NCBI GenBank assembly: GCA_944387895.1
Contig: CALXGQ010000015.1
Location: forward strand, 1-64,000
Direction: 5' to 3'
Length of the DNA stretch: 64,000 nt
DNA from: an uncultured Clostridia bacterium
GTDB lineage: Bacteria; Bacillota; Clostridia; Oscillospirales; QAKW01
The position numbers were made by a program, and so were the translations under genes. The notes beneath the pieces were generated by a model. It was given only the letters and a program-made list of their open reading frames with translations. It was not told the origin of the DNA and made no database searches. Positions 7,430-15,194 of this stretch are shown piece after piece. How positions within the stretch are numbered: position 1 is the stretch's first letter; the number at the start of each line of letters is the position of its first letter.

Positions 7430-7663
7430 ATGGCAAAAGGAAAGCAATTATACGGTCTCCCGCGGGGCAAACACGTTTTCGGAACGGTTCGCGTGGGGGA
7501 GAAGGGTCAGATCGTGATCCCCAAGGAAGCGCGGGCGCTTTTCGGGATAAAACCGGGCGATAATCTGCTGGTGCTGGGCGACGACGCCACCGGCATTATC
7601 ATATCGGGGCCGGAAGCGGTGCAGGATCTGGCAAAAGAGATTTTTAAAAATATGGAGGAGTAA
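7430..7663 (+). CDS. AbrB/SpoVT-type transcriptional regulator
   Basis: This 77-residue DNA-binding protein carries a swapped-hairpin AbrB fold: 'GTVRVGEKGQIVIPKEAR' followed by 'FGIKPGDNLLVLGD', the signature of AbrB/MazE/SpoVT domains. About 15 residues precede the domain and a short helical tail follows. The ATG at 7430 (MAKGK) is preferred over one 21 bases earlier because AAAGGAG lies 7 bases upstream of it. It is the first gene of a two-gene operon with a transporter 5 bp downstream, so it may regulate that transporter or act more widely. No toxin gene is adjacent, arguing against a MazE antitoxin. Confidence 0.85.
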   Translation: MAKGKQLYGLPRGKHVFGTVRVGEKGQIVIPKEARALFGIKPGDNLLVLGDDATGIIISGPEAVQDLAKEIFKNMEE

Positions 7664-7668
7664 AAAGT

Positions 7669-8580
7669 ATGTGGTTTTGGCTTGCGCTGATTGCGCTGTT
7701 GTTTTGGAGCGGCTCCGATCTTTTTTCCAAGATCGGCTGCCGGGATCCGCGGGATAAGCTCAGCCATCTGAAAATGGTCATGGCGGTGGGGCTGGTGATG
7801 GGTCTGCACGCGGCCTATGAAATTTTTATTGGTGGAGTGGAGATCAACGGCGAGGTTTTGCTGACCTATCTGCCGGTATCGGCGCTGTATATCCTTTCCA
7901 TGGCTTTGGGTTATCTGGGGCTGCGGTATATCGAGCTTTCCGTTTCTTCGCCGATCTGCAATTCCAGCGGCGCGATTGTTGCGGTGATCTGCCTGATCAC
8001 CGGCGAGATCACCGGCAACGTGACCGGCTGGGCGCTGGCCGCGGTGGCGCTGATCTGTTCCGGCGTAGTCGGTCTGGGGATTGTCGAGGCCCGGGAGGAT
8101 CCTGAGCTGCGCGCCGCCCGGCAGGAAAAGTCCAATTATAAATACGCCAAATCCTGGCTGGCGATTCTGCTGCCGGTGGCCTATTGTCTTTTGGACGCCG
8201 CCGGCACCTTTGCCGACAGCCTGGTTCTGGAAAACCTCAACGAGGACTCCGCCAACGTGGCCTATGAGCTGACCTTTTTTGCGGTGGGACTTTGCTGCTT
8301 CGTTTATGTGGTTTTGATCCGGCGGGATCGGCTGATCCCGAAAATGGAGGCGCCCAAATATGTCGGCGCCGTCTGCGAAACGATCGGCCAGTTTGCATAT
8401 ATTTATGCGATCGCCGATACGGAGCATCTGATGTTCTCCGCGCCCATCATTTCATCCTATTGCGTGGCCAGCGTGGTATGGAGCCGGATTTTCCTGAAGG
8501 AGCGGCTGTCGTGGAAGCATTACCTCTGCATCAGCATGGTGGCGGTCGGCATCGTTGTACTGGGCGTGTTTGATATCTAA
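7669..8580 (+). CDS. EamA/DMT-family transporter
   Basis: This 303-residue integral membrane protein has about ten hydrophobic segments arranged as two five-helix halves, each ending in a region like 'YLGLRYIELSVSSPICNSSGAIVAV' or 'PIISSYCVASVVWSRIFLKERLSW'. The 'E[RK]LS...G...I..G' ending of the second half is typical of EamA (drug/metabolite transporter) proteins. The substrate cannot be read from sequence. A hydrophilic stretch in the middle (about residues 143-160) separates the halves. It starts 5 bp after the AbrB-like gene and shares its promoter. Confidence 0.85.
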   Translation: MWFWLALIALLFWSGSDLFSKIGCRDPRDKLSHLKMVMAVGLVMGLHAAYEIFIGGVEINGEVLLTYLPVSALYILSMALGYLGLRYIELSVSSPICNSSGAIVAVICLITGEITGNVTGWALAAVALICSGVVGLGIVEAREDPELRAARQEKSNYKYAKSWLAILLPVAYCLLDAAGTFADSLVLENLNEDSANVAYELTFFAVGLCCFVYVVLIRRDRLIPKMEAPKYVGAVCETIGQFAYIYAIADTEHLMFSAPIISSYCVASVVWSRIFLKERLSWKHYLCISMVAVGIVVLGVFDI

Positions 8581-8590
8581 CCTGGCACAC

Positions 8591-8619
8591 TTTACAGAGT
8601 TCCTTTTTTGTGCTATAAT
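8591..8619 (+). promoter_or_regulatory. Promoter of the lipoprotein nuclease/phosphatase gene
   Basis: TTTACA (8591-8596), 17 bp, TATAAT (8614-8619), with AAAAAGGAG at about 8624 before the ATG at 8643. Confidence 0.75.
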
Positions 8620-8642
8620 GTGCAAAAAGGAGTGATATTTTG

Positions 8643-9716
8643 ATGAAACGAGTTGTCTGGATGCTGACGGTCTTTGTGCTGCTGGCATCGCTGCTTTCCG
8701 GCTGCGGAGCGAAAAGTCCGGAAGAAAGCGCTGTAACGGATGTTGTGGTAGAGGGCGCGGACGAGGATCCCGGAACGGAAGAGGATCTGCCGGAAAAGAT
8801 AGAGCAAGAGGAGTCCTCCGGTGGCGGGACCGCAGAGCAACCGCCTGTGACGGAGGAAAAGAACCCGGAGGAAAAGGACCCGGAGGAAAAGGAGCCTTCT
8901 CAGCAGACGCCCGAAGAAGAAACTCCGCAGGAGCAGGAACCTTCCGGAGAGCAGCAGGAAGAACAGCAGGAGGAAACGCAGGTGGATTATTCCGATTACA
9001 TCAAAGTAGCCTCATATAATATTAAATGTTTTTTTCACGGCGAGCAGAAGGACGCCATTATTGAAGAACTGCGGCAGATCGACGCCGATCTGGTCGGCTT
9101 GCAGGAGGTAGACGTCGATACCATCCGCAGCGGGCAGGGCAATCAGGTGCAGATCCTGGCGGAGGAGTTGGACTATCCGTACTGGTATTTTGCCAAATCC
9201 ATTGATTTCCAGGGCGGCCAGTATGGCCACGGTGTTCTGAGCCGCTATCCGATCAAGTCCAGCGAGATCGTGGAGTATAAGGTGATCGCCAACGGGGATC
9301 ATCTGCGCAATTATGAACGCCATGTGCTGGATGTCGACGGCAAGGAGCTGGTGTTTTATAACACCCACCTGACGTTAGGGTCCGATTCTGAAAACGGAGC
9401 GGAGCTGAAGCAGGTTACCTCTGCGATGTGTCAGGATCAGTATGCGGTGCTGACCGGCGATCTGAATATGGAGCCGACCAATATGGGGCGATATATCGAT
9501 ACGAAGAAGCTGACGGTGCTGAACGGCGGCGATGATTTTCTGTTTATGGTCAATACGGCGCCGCAGGGCAGCGCCCCTACTAAGGCGATCGATAATATTG
9601 TGGTGACAGATACGCTGGACTATTATTGGGATGATAGCACCAACGTGGGGCTTCAGGTCCATTATAGCGAAAACAGCGATCACAATCTGGTTTATACCTA
9701 TATCAATTTCAAATAA
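8643..9716 (+). CDS. Lipoprotein with endonuclease/exonuclease/phosphatase domain
   Basis: This 357-residue exported protein has a lipobox LSGC near residue 21, then about 90 residues of very acidic, Glu/Pro-rich low complexity with imperfect repeats such as EKNPEEKDPEEKEP. The linker probably spans the wall. An EEP-superfamily domain then starts near residue 118: 'VASYNIKCF', 'LQEVD', 'GHGVLSRYPI', 'YNTHLTLG', 'LTGDLNMEP' and C-terminal 'SDHNLVY', which carry the metal ligands and catalytic His/Asp. Members act on DNA, phospholipids or inositol phosphates; sequence alone does not say which. The ATG at 8643 is chosen over an in-frame TTG just before it. It has its own promoter and terminator. 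Confidence 0.85.
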   Translation: MKRVVWMLTVFVLLASLLSGCGAKSPEESAVTDVVVEGADEDPGTEEDLPEKIEQEESSGGGTAEQPPVTEEKNPEEKDPEEKEPSQQTPEEETPQEQEPSGEQQEEQQEETQVDYSDYIKVASYNIKCFFHGEQKDAIIEELRQIDADLVGLQEVDVDTIRSGQGNQVQILAEELDYPYWYFAKSIDFQGGQYGHGVLSRYPIKSSEIVEYKVIANGDHLRNYERHVLDVDGKELVFYNTHLTLGSDSENGAELKQVTSAMCQDQYAVLTGDLNMEPTNMGRYIDTKKLTVLNGGDDFLFMVNTAPQGSAPTKAIDNIVVTDTLDYYWDDSTNVGLQVHYSENSDHNLVYTYINFK

Positions 9717-9751
9717 TGCAGGCGCGTCGTAAAGCGGTTGCACCGAAAAAA

Positions 9752-9782
9752 AACAGAAGGCAGCCTGCCTTCTGTTTTTTAT
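9752..9782. terminator. Bidirectional terminator
   Basis: Stem AACAGAAGGC (9752-9761) / GCCTTCTGTT (9767-9776) with T run after and an A run before. It ends the EEP lipoprotein gene and could also serve the convergent SGNH gene. Confidence 0.8.
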
Positions 9783-9853
9783 GCCCGCGTCAAAATAACA
9801 ATAACTCTATACGCATGGGACTTTCCACAAACCGTTTCTGTTGGTTTTGCCGA

Positions 9854-11005
9854 TTAAATAAATTCTGCAGGGATGCTGTCTGCCATCGCCTGAGCGCCGT
9901 CGGCGCTGGGATGGAGGTGATCGCCGCAGTCAAACTGCGGCTGCAGGGCCAGAGGATTTTCGGGATCCAGCAGGGCAAGTTCAAAGGGCAGAACCCCTTC
10001 GATCGGCGCTTCGCGATAGATCCAGTGGTTGACCTTTTCGCGGATCGCTTCCCGCTGCTGATCGTAGGTTCTCCAGCCGGCAAAGGGCAGGATCGGCGAG
10101 AGGAAAACCGCAATGCCGGCGGAATGCGCCGCGTCGATATAGAACTTCAGGCCTTCGATCAGCTCTTCCGCCGTGGGCAGCTCGCTGATTGGCGCATAGG
10201 GGTTCGTTTGATCTCCGGGGTGGATGATGTCGTTGATTCCGTGCAGGATCAATACTTTTTTCACGCCCGGCAGCAGAACCTCCCGTTTAAAGCGATCCAG
10301 CCCGCGGGGGCCGTTGTTCCGGTGGAAAGCGCAGGCGTATTCCCGCAGCACCCGGTTTCCGCTGATCGCCTTGCGGACAATCGCTACGTCCCTGCGTCCC
10401 AGCTCTTCAAAAAGCCGGCGTTTCAGACGATCCGGCCAGCTCTGAGCGGTGATGGAATCGCCGAAGGCAACAATGGCGTAGCACTCCTCCGGGCAGAGGG
10501 CTTCGATGGTGTTGATAAAAGGAGAAAAATCCGCAGCGGCTGTTTCGTTGAAGGGGAGGCAGGGCGCTTGGGTCTGATCCCCGCTGCTGCACCATCTTTC
10601 CTGGAAGGAATCGCCACTGCTTATCCCGGTCAGCATCTGGGTGAAGTCCCGGAAATAGAGGCTGACGGCCAGAACCTCGCCGGCCTGGAAGGAAAAGGGG
10701 ATCTCGTCGGAAACAAGACTGCCGCCGGCAGACATCACGCCGCGTTCATCGCCGTTGAAGGAGATGGGAACGCAGCGCTCCGGGATCATGGCACTTCCTT
10801 CTCCGGCAACGCTGACGCTGGCACGGGTAATAACAGCCGGTTCGCTGCCGAAAAGATTGGAAAAATGGAAACGCAGAGCGCTGCCGCTTACCGTCATGAG
10901 CATCTGCATGCGGACGGTGGTATCCTTTGCCCATTCGGCGTTGCGGCGGGAGTTTTGGGAAACAGCACAGCCCCAGGCTGCAATCCAGTATTGATGGTTC
11001 GTCAT
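9854..11005 (-). CDS. SGNH/GDSL-family hydrolase
   Basis: This 383-residue putative esterase has no signal peptide. The C-terminal two thirds is an SGNH domain: 'IVAFGDSIT' near residue 175 (catalytic Ser), 'ISGNRVL' near 212 (oxyanion Gly/Asn), 'LILHGINDI' near 250 (the GxND block) and 'CGDHLHPSADG' near 365 (catalytic Asp and His). The N-terminal ~165 residues form a beta-rich accessory domain seen in some two-domain carbohydrate esterases. It likely removes acyl or acetyl groups from a sugar or small substrate. The upstream ribosome site (AAAGGC) is weak. The gene is monocistronic and divergent from the GIY-YIG gene. Confidence 0.82.
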   Translation of the reverse strand: MTNHQYWIAAWGCAVSQNSRRNAEWAKDTTVRMQMLMTVSGSALRFHFSNLFGSEPAVITRASVSVAGEGSAMIPERCVPISFNGDERGVMSAGGSLVSDEIPFSFQAGEVLAVSLYFRDFTQMLTGISSGDSFQERWCSSGDQTQAPCLPFNETAAADFSPFINTIEALCPEECYAIVAFGDSITAQSWPDRLKRRLFEELGRRDVAIVRKAISGNRVLREYACAFHRNNGPRGLDRFKREVLLPGVKKVLILHGINDIIHPGDQTNPYAPISELPTAEELIEGLKFYIDAAHSAGIAVFLSPILPFAGWRTYDQQREAIREKVNHWIYREAPIEGVLPFELALLDPENPLALQPQFDCGDHLHPSADGAQAMADSIPAEFI

Positions 11006-11036
11006 GGTTTTTGCCTTTCATAAAAGAGAATTGTAA

Positions 11037-11327
11037 ATGGATGATAAAAGGATGGAATATATGGTATACATTTTAAAATGTGCCGACGGCACCTATTATA
11101 CCGGGATCACGACCGATCCCGCCCGCCGGCTGCGGGAGCATAACCGGGGAACGGCTGCGAAATATACCCGGCCGGCCGCCCGGCGCCCGGTGGCGATGGT
11201 ATATCAGGAGCGGCTTTCCGGTCGGAGCGCCGCTTTGCGGCGGGAATACGCCGTTAAGCAGATGAGCCGGGCGGAAAAGGAGGGGCTGATCCAAAGCGGG
11301 AGCCGGGATCAGCTTTCTTCCGGGTAA
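11037..11327 (+). CDS. GIY-YIG nuclease-domain protein (UPF0213/YhbQ-like)
   Basis: This 96-residue protein consists almost entirely of a GIY-YIG domain: 'YMVYILKCADGTYYTGITTD' (the GIY and YIG blocks read VYI and YTG), then 'RLREHNRG' with the catalytic Arg and His, 'KYTR' and 'REYAVKQM'. Stand-alone members of this size are common in bacteria and are thought to act in DNA repair, but their role is not firmly known. Its last 19 bases overlap the 3' end of the convergent deacetylase gene, so the two mRNAs are complementary at their ends. Confidence 0.88.
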   Translation: MDDKRMEYMVYILKCADGTYYTGITTDPARRLREHNRGTAAKYTRPAARRPVAMVYQERLSGRSAALRREYAVKQMSRAEKEGLIQSGSRDQLSSG

Positions 11328-12583
11328 AAGTTGCGGTAGATCTTCTTTTCCGGTTCGACGCCCCGGTACTGCATCAGCTCGCTGACGGTTACAAACTGGT
11401 AGCCCTGATCGGCAAGCTCCTTGATCGCCATGGCAAGACCGTCGTAGGTGGATTTGTAGATTTCATGCATCAGCACGATATCGCCGTCCTGGATATTGTT
11501 CAGGATCTCGGCTTTAACAGCCTGGGCGTCCCGGCTTTTCCAGTCCTCCGTATCGACGCTCCATTTGATCATGGGTCCGTCGATCACGCTCATAACGGTG
11601 TCGTTGGCGTTTCCGTAGGGGGTGCGCACCAGCGTGGGATAGGCGCCGATGGCGTCGTAGATGGCCTCGGCGGCGTCGTCCAGCTCGGTTCGGATCCCTT
11701 CTTTTGAAAGCTTATTGAGGTTTTTATGCCGCATGGTATGGCTGCCGATCTCATTGCCCATATCGTAGACATACTTCAGGCTGTCGGCGAAATTGGGCAC
11801 GTTCATGCCCAGAACAAAAAAGGTGGCGTGGCCGTTGTATTCGGCAAGCAGGTCTGCGAATTGCCGGGAGTATTTGCCCGGGCCGTCGTCGAAGGTCAGG
11901 GCGATCATCGGCTGATCGGGATCGATCAGGCTGGCGCGCTCCACGTCGGAAACGGAGAGCTCTTTTTCTGCGTCCTCCCAGCGGAGCACAAGCTGATCCC
12001 CTTCAATGGTAAAGGTCTGGAGATCCGCGGTGGTAAGGCCGCTGTTTTTCAGCATCAGATCGATTTTCTTTTCGGTATTCTCGCCAAGAACGCCGTCCAG
12101 ATCCAGAATCTCATCGTTTTCTCCCAAATAGTACGTTTGCTGTCCTGATGCAGCGGCGGTCCCGGTGCCGTTTTCGTCCAGCGGCGTGATCTCGTAAAAG
12201 CAGGTCAGGGCGCAGTAAGCGTCGGTCTGCTCGGTTTTGTAATCAAAAACCAGCCGCGGGATCTGCCGTTCCGCCCCTTCCTCCTGGGGATGATCGGTCA
12301 GATACTGGTCAAATTCCGCCTTGACGCCGGAAAGATATGCGGCCACCGCCTGATCGGTGGATTCGTTTTTGGTTTCGGGATACGAGATGTAAACGCAGCC
12401 GTCTTTATGGGAATAGGAATCCTGCCGTTCCGTGCCGATGGTTTTTCCGGCCTCGAAAACATAAGGATGCTCTTTCATCAGTTTTTTTACCGGATCGGCG
12501 CCGCCCAGCGCAAAAAAAACCGCGACGCCGATAATGGCTGCCGCCAGCGTGATGGCAATAGCGCAGCGGGTGAGATTTTTCAT
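11309..12583 (-). CDS. Membrane-anchored polysaccharide deacetylase
   Basis: This 424-residue protein has one N-terminal membrane anchor (about residues 5-27, no lipobox), an extracellular DUF3298/DUF4163-like region to about residue 210, and a complete NodB domain: 'MIALTFDDGPGKYS' near 222 (catalytic Asp and metal Asp), 'SHTMRHKNL' near 280 (metal His pair), 'VRTPYGNAND' near 320 and 'LMHEIY' near 375 (catalytic His). This architecture resembles B. subtilis PdaC-type peptidoglycan deacetylases. The start at 12583 follows AAAGGAG; an upstream in-frame ATG lacks one. Promoter at 12615-12643. Its 3' end overlaps the GIY-YIG gene. Confidence 0.88.
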   Translation of the reverse strand: MKNLTRCAIAITLAAAIIGVAVFFALGGADPVKKLMKEHPYVFEAGKTIGTERQDSYSHKDGCVYISYPETKNESTDQAVAAYLSGVKAEFDQYLTDHPQEEGAERQIPRLVFDYKTEQTDAYCALTCFYEITPLDENGTGTAAASGQQTYYLGENDEILDLDGVLGENTEKKIDLMLKNSGLTTADLQTFTIEGDQLVLRWEDAEKELSVSDVERASLIDPDQPMIALTFDDGPGKYSRQFADLLAEYNGHATFFVLGMNVPNFADSLKYVYDMGNEIGSHTMRHKNLNKLSKEGIRTELDDAAEAIYDAIGAYPTLVRTPYGNANDTVMSVIDGPMIKWSVDTEDWKSRDAQAVKAEILNNIQDGDIVLMHEIYKSTYDGLAMAIKELADQGYQFVTVSELMQYRGVEPEKKIYRNFYPEES

Positions 12584-12614
12584 GGAAACAGCTCCTTTGA
12601 TGGAATATAGTTTA

Positions 12615-12643
12615 AGTATAATAGTTGTATGCAATTTTTTCAA
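12615..12643 (-). promoter_or_regulatory. Promoter of the membrane-anchored deacetylase
   Basis: Minus strand TTGAAA (12638-12643), 17 bp, TATACT (12615-12620), about 32 bp before the start codon. Confidence 0.7.
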
Positions 12644-12711
12644 TGGGGAATATAAAAAATATGGAAAATTTCATATTTTTCATTTTTTCGGGCAAATTTT
12701 TTAAAAAAGGA

Positions 12712-12740
12712 TTGACAAACCGATGCACCTTTGCTATAAT
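12712..12740 (+). promoter_or_regulatory. Promoter of tRNA-Ala
   Basis: Perfect consensus: TTGACA (12712-12717), 17-bp spacer, TATAAT (12735-12740), ending 27 bp before the mature tRNA. Confidence 0.9.
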
Positions 12741-12767
12741 AAACAGGCGTTTTGAAGTCCGGAAAAT

Positions 12768-12843
<76 letters not shown>

Positions 12844-12845
12844 AG

Positions 12846-12898
12846 AAATAATCTCGCAAACCAAGCATCTGCAATGGTTTGCGAGATTATTTTATTTT
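12846..12898 (+). terminator. Long-stem terminator after tRNA-Ala
   Basis: An 18-bp perfect stem (12846-12863 with 12875-12892; inner arm CTCGCAAACCA / TGGTTTGCGAG) has an 11-base loop and is followed by TTATTTTT. It starts 2 bases after the tRNA. Confidence 0.88.
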
Positions 12899-12903
12899 TC
12901 AAA

Positions 12904-12923
12904 TTGCTGTGGGTTGCTGTGGG
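12904..12923. repeat. 10-bp exact tandem repeat downstream of tRNA
   Basis: TTGCTGTGGG occurs twice in a row, followed by the near-palindrome AATTTTCGAGAAATT. Short repeats of this kind just past a tRNA can be arm-type or core-type sites of a tyrosine integrase; no integrase is present here. Confidence 0.5.
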
Positions 12924-13016
12924 AATTTTCGAGAAATTGAGTAAAAATTTTTTCTGTGGCTACCAAAAATGAACATCCTACCAACAAAGCGGTCTCGTTT
13001 TCGGTGCGCATTTTTA

Positions 13017-13214
13017 TCAGAAATTTAAAATGCAGCTCAGCACTACCGGCAGCTCCGCCCGGGTCACCGGGTTGTTGGGGTTGAAATTCCCCAAATCATC
13101 CCCCAGCATCCAGCCCTTGTCGTCCCCGATGGATACATATTGCTCCCAGCCGTTGGCGTCATACGCCACAACCCGCACCGTGCCGTTGCAGGGCATATAC
13201 GCGCCGGTCGTCGG
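13017..13214 (-). pseudogene. C-terminal scrap of an S-layer-homology protein
   Basis: On the minus strand a 65-codon open stretch between stops ends with GDDLGNFNPNNPVTRAELPV then VLSCILNF and TGA (13017-13019). The 'G...G.F.P..PVTRAE....L' pattern is a classic SLH motif that binds secondary wall polymers. There is no start codon or ribosome site. The frame closes at a TAG (13215-13217), beyond which another frame looks coding (KGIDIVADDRR), so at least one frameshift is likely. It is a decayed end of a surface-protein gene. Confidence 0.6.
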
Positions 13215-13279
13215 CTACGATGTCGATCCCCTTTTTTGCATTCTTCTCTTTTCCCTGCCCCAGCTTCAGGCTCAGATCG

Positions 13280-13308
13280 GCGGCGGCAGGATTTGCCGCC
13301 GCTTTTTT
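13280..13308 (+). terminator. Orphan terminator-like hairpin
   Basis: Stem GCGGCGGCA / TGCCGCCGC (13280-13288, 13294-13302) followed by TTTTTT. No intact plus-strand gene precedes it. It may be a leftover from a lost gene or a barrier before the ABC operon. The rest of 12924-13380 shows no intact gene. Confidence 0.6.
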
Positions 13309-13381
13309 ATGTCTTTGGGAACGGTGCCGGAGCGGCATTTCGGCCGGGAGGCGGGAATCAAAATTTTTGCCGGAGTTTTGG

Positions 13382-13410
13382 TTGACGTGGCAAAATGGAT
13401 TTGTTATAAT
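13382..13410 (+). promoter_or_regulatory. Promoter of the ABC exporter operon
   Basis: TTGACG (13382-13387), 17 bp, TATAAT (13405-13410), with GGAGG at 13435-13439 and ATG at 13446. Confidence 0.82.
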
Positions 13411-13445
13411 ATATTAGTTAATTTATTAAACTTTGGAGGCATGGT

Positions 13446-15194
13446 ATGTTTAAACGATTTGTCGGCTGTATCCGAGAATATAAAAAAGACTCGATACTAT
13501 CGCCGCTTTTTGTGATGCTGGAAGTGGTGATCGAATGTCTGATCCCCTTTTTGACGGCGGAGCTGGTCAATGAGATCAAGGCGGGCTGTTCGCTGGAGGT
13601 CATTGTGCGATACGGCATGATCCTGCTGCTGATGGCGCTTCTTTCCCTGACCTGCGGCGGGCTGGCCGGTCATTTTTGCGCGACCGCTTCCTGCGGCTTC
13701 GCCAAAAACCTGAGGCAGGATCTTTTTTATAATATCCAGCATTTTTCCTTTGGGAACATCGACCGCTTTTCCGCGTCCAGCCTGGTTACCCGGCTGACGA
13801 CGGATGTGGCCAACGTGCAAATGGCGTATATGATGCTGGTGCGCACGGCTTTCCGGGCGCCCTTTATGATGATCTTCGCCTTTGTGATGGCCTTTTATAT
13901 GGGCGGAAAGATGGCTTTTGTCTTTGTGGTGGTAATGCCGATTCTGGGGCTGGGCCTCTTTCTGGTCAGCAGAAAGGCGATGCCCCTTTTCCGGCGCGTT
14001 TTCCGCAAATATGACCGACTGAATAATTCCGTTCAGGAAAATATTCAGGGGATGCGGGTGGTGAAGGCCTTTGTCCGGGAAGAGCGGGAAACGGAGAAAT
14101 TTGCCGCCGCGGCCAACGATGTCTGCGCAGACTTCACCCGGGCGGAAAAGCTGCTGGCGCTGATTACGCCGTTGATGCAGCTCTGCCTGCATATCGTAAT
14201 GCTGGTTGTGATCTTTTTCGGATCGCAGGTGGTGATCCAATCCTCCGGCCAGGTGATCGACGTGGGGCAGCTCTCCGCGTTGCTGACCTATGGCATTCAG
14301 ATCCTGATGAGTCTGATGATGGCGTCGATGATTCTGGTGATGGTTACCATGTCGGCGGAGTCGGCGCGCCGGATCGTGGAGATCCTGAACGAGCGCAGCC
14401 TGATCGAAAATCCGGAAAATCCCGTGATGCATGTTGAAAACGGGGATCTGGAATTTGATCATGTCAGCATGAAATATTCGGAAAAAGCGGAAAAATATGC
14501 GCTTCAGGATATCAACCTGCAGATCAAGTCCGGCCAGACCATCGGCATCATCGGCGGAACCGGCAGCAGCAAAACGACGCTGATCCAGCTGATCTCCCGG
14601 CTCTACGACGTAACGGAAGGCGCCGTCAGGGTAGGCGGCGTGGACGTGCGAAAATATGATCTGGAAACGCTGCGCAGTCAGGTTGCGGTCGTATTGCAGA
14701 AGAATGTTCTGTTTTCCGGTACCATCAAGGAAAATCTGCGCTGGGGCGATAAAAACGCCACGGACGAGGAGATGGTCCGGGCTTGCCGGCTGGCCTGCGC
14801 CGATGAATTTATCCGGCAGTTCCCCCAGGGATATGATACCTATATCGAGCAGGGCGGAACCAACGTATCCGGGGGGCAGAAGCAGCGGCTTTGCATTGCG
14901 CGGGCGCTGCTGAAAAAGCCCAAGGTGCTGATCCTCGATGATTCGACCAGCGCCGTGGACACCCATACCGACGCCATGATCCGCAAGGCCTTCCGGGAGG
15001 AGATCCCCGGCACCACCAAGATCATCATCGCCCAGCGGATCTCTTCGGTGGAGGACGCGGATCAGATCGTTGTGATGAACGGGGGACGGATCGACGATAT
15101 CGGAACCCACGCCCAGCTTTTGGAGCGCAATGAGATTTACAAAGAGGTTTATACCTCTCAGAACGAGGGAGGTGCGCGTCATGGCGAAAAATAA
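13446..15194 (+). CDS. ABC exporter half-transporter, degenerate-site subunit
   Basis: This 582-residue protein fuses an ABC_membrane domain (six helices, about residues 15-310) to an ATPase domain (about 335-575). ATPase motifs: Walker A GGTGSSKTT near 371, signature VSGGQKQR near 475, Walker B 'VLILDDSTSAVD'. The catalytic Glu after Walker B is Asp and the switch His is Gln ('IIIAQRIS'), the features of the inactive-site subunit in heterodimeric exporters such as TM287/288 and BmrCD. The partner follows with a 14-bp overlap. ATG at 13446 is preferred over 13441 (other frame) by spacing from GGAGG. It probably exports drugs, lipids or peptides; the substrate is unknown. Confidence 0.9.
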   Translation: MFKRFVGCIREYKKDSILSPLFVMLEVVIECLIPFLTAELVNEIKAGCSLEVIVRYGMILLLMALLSLTCGGLAGHFCATASCGFAKNLRQDLFYNIQHFSFGNIDRFSASSLVTRLTTDVANVQMAYMMLVRTAFRAPFMMIFAFVMAFYMGGKMAFVFVVVMPILGLGLFLVSRKAMPLFRRVFRKYDRLNNSVQENIQGMRVVKAFVREERETEKFAAAANDVCADFTRAEKLLALITPLMQLCLHIVMLVVIFFGSQVVIQSSGQVIDVGQLSALLTYGIQILMSLMMASMILVMVTMSAESARRIVEILNERSLIENPENPVMHVENGDLEFDHVSMKYSEKAEKYALQDINLQIKSGQTIGIIGGTGSSKTTLIQLISRLYDVTEGAVRVGGVDVRKYDLETLRSQVAVVLQKNVLFSGTIKENLRWGDKNATDEEMVRACRLACADEFIRQFPQGYDTYIEQGGTNVSGGQKQRLCIARALLKKPKVLILDDSTSAVDTHTDAMIRKAFREEIPGTTKIIIAQRISSVEDADQIVVMNGGRIDDIGTHAQLLERNEIYKEVYTSQNEGGARHGEK

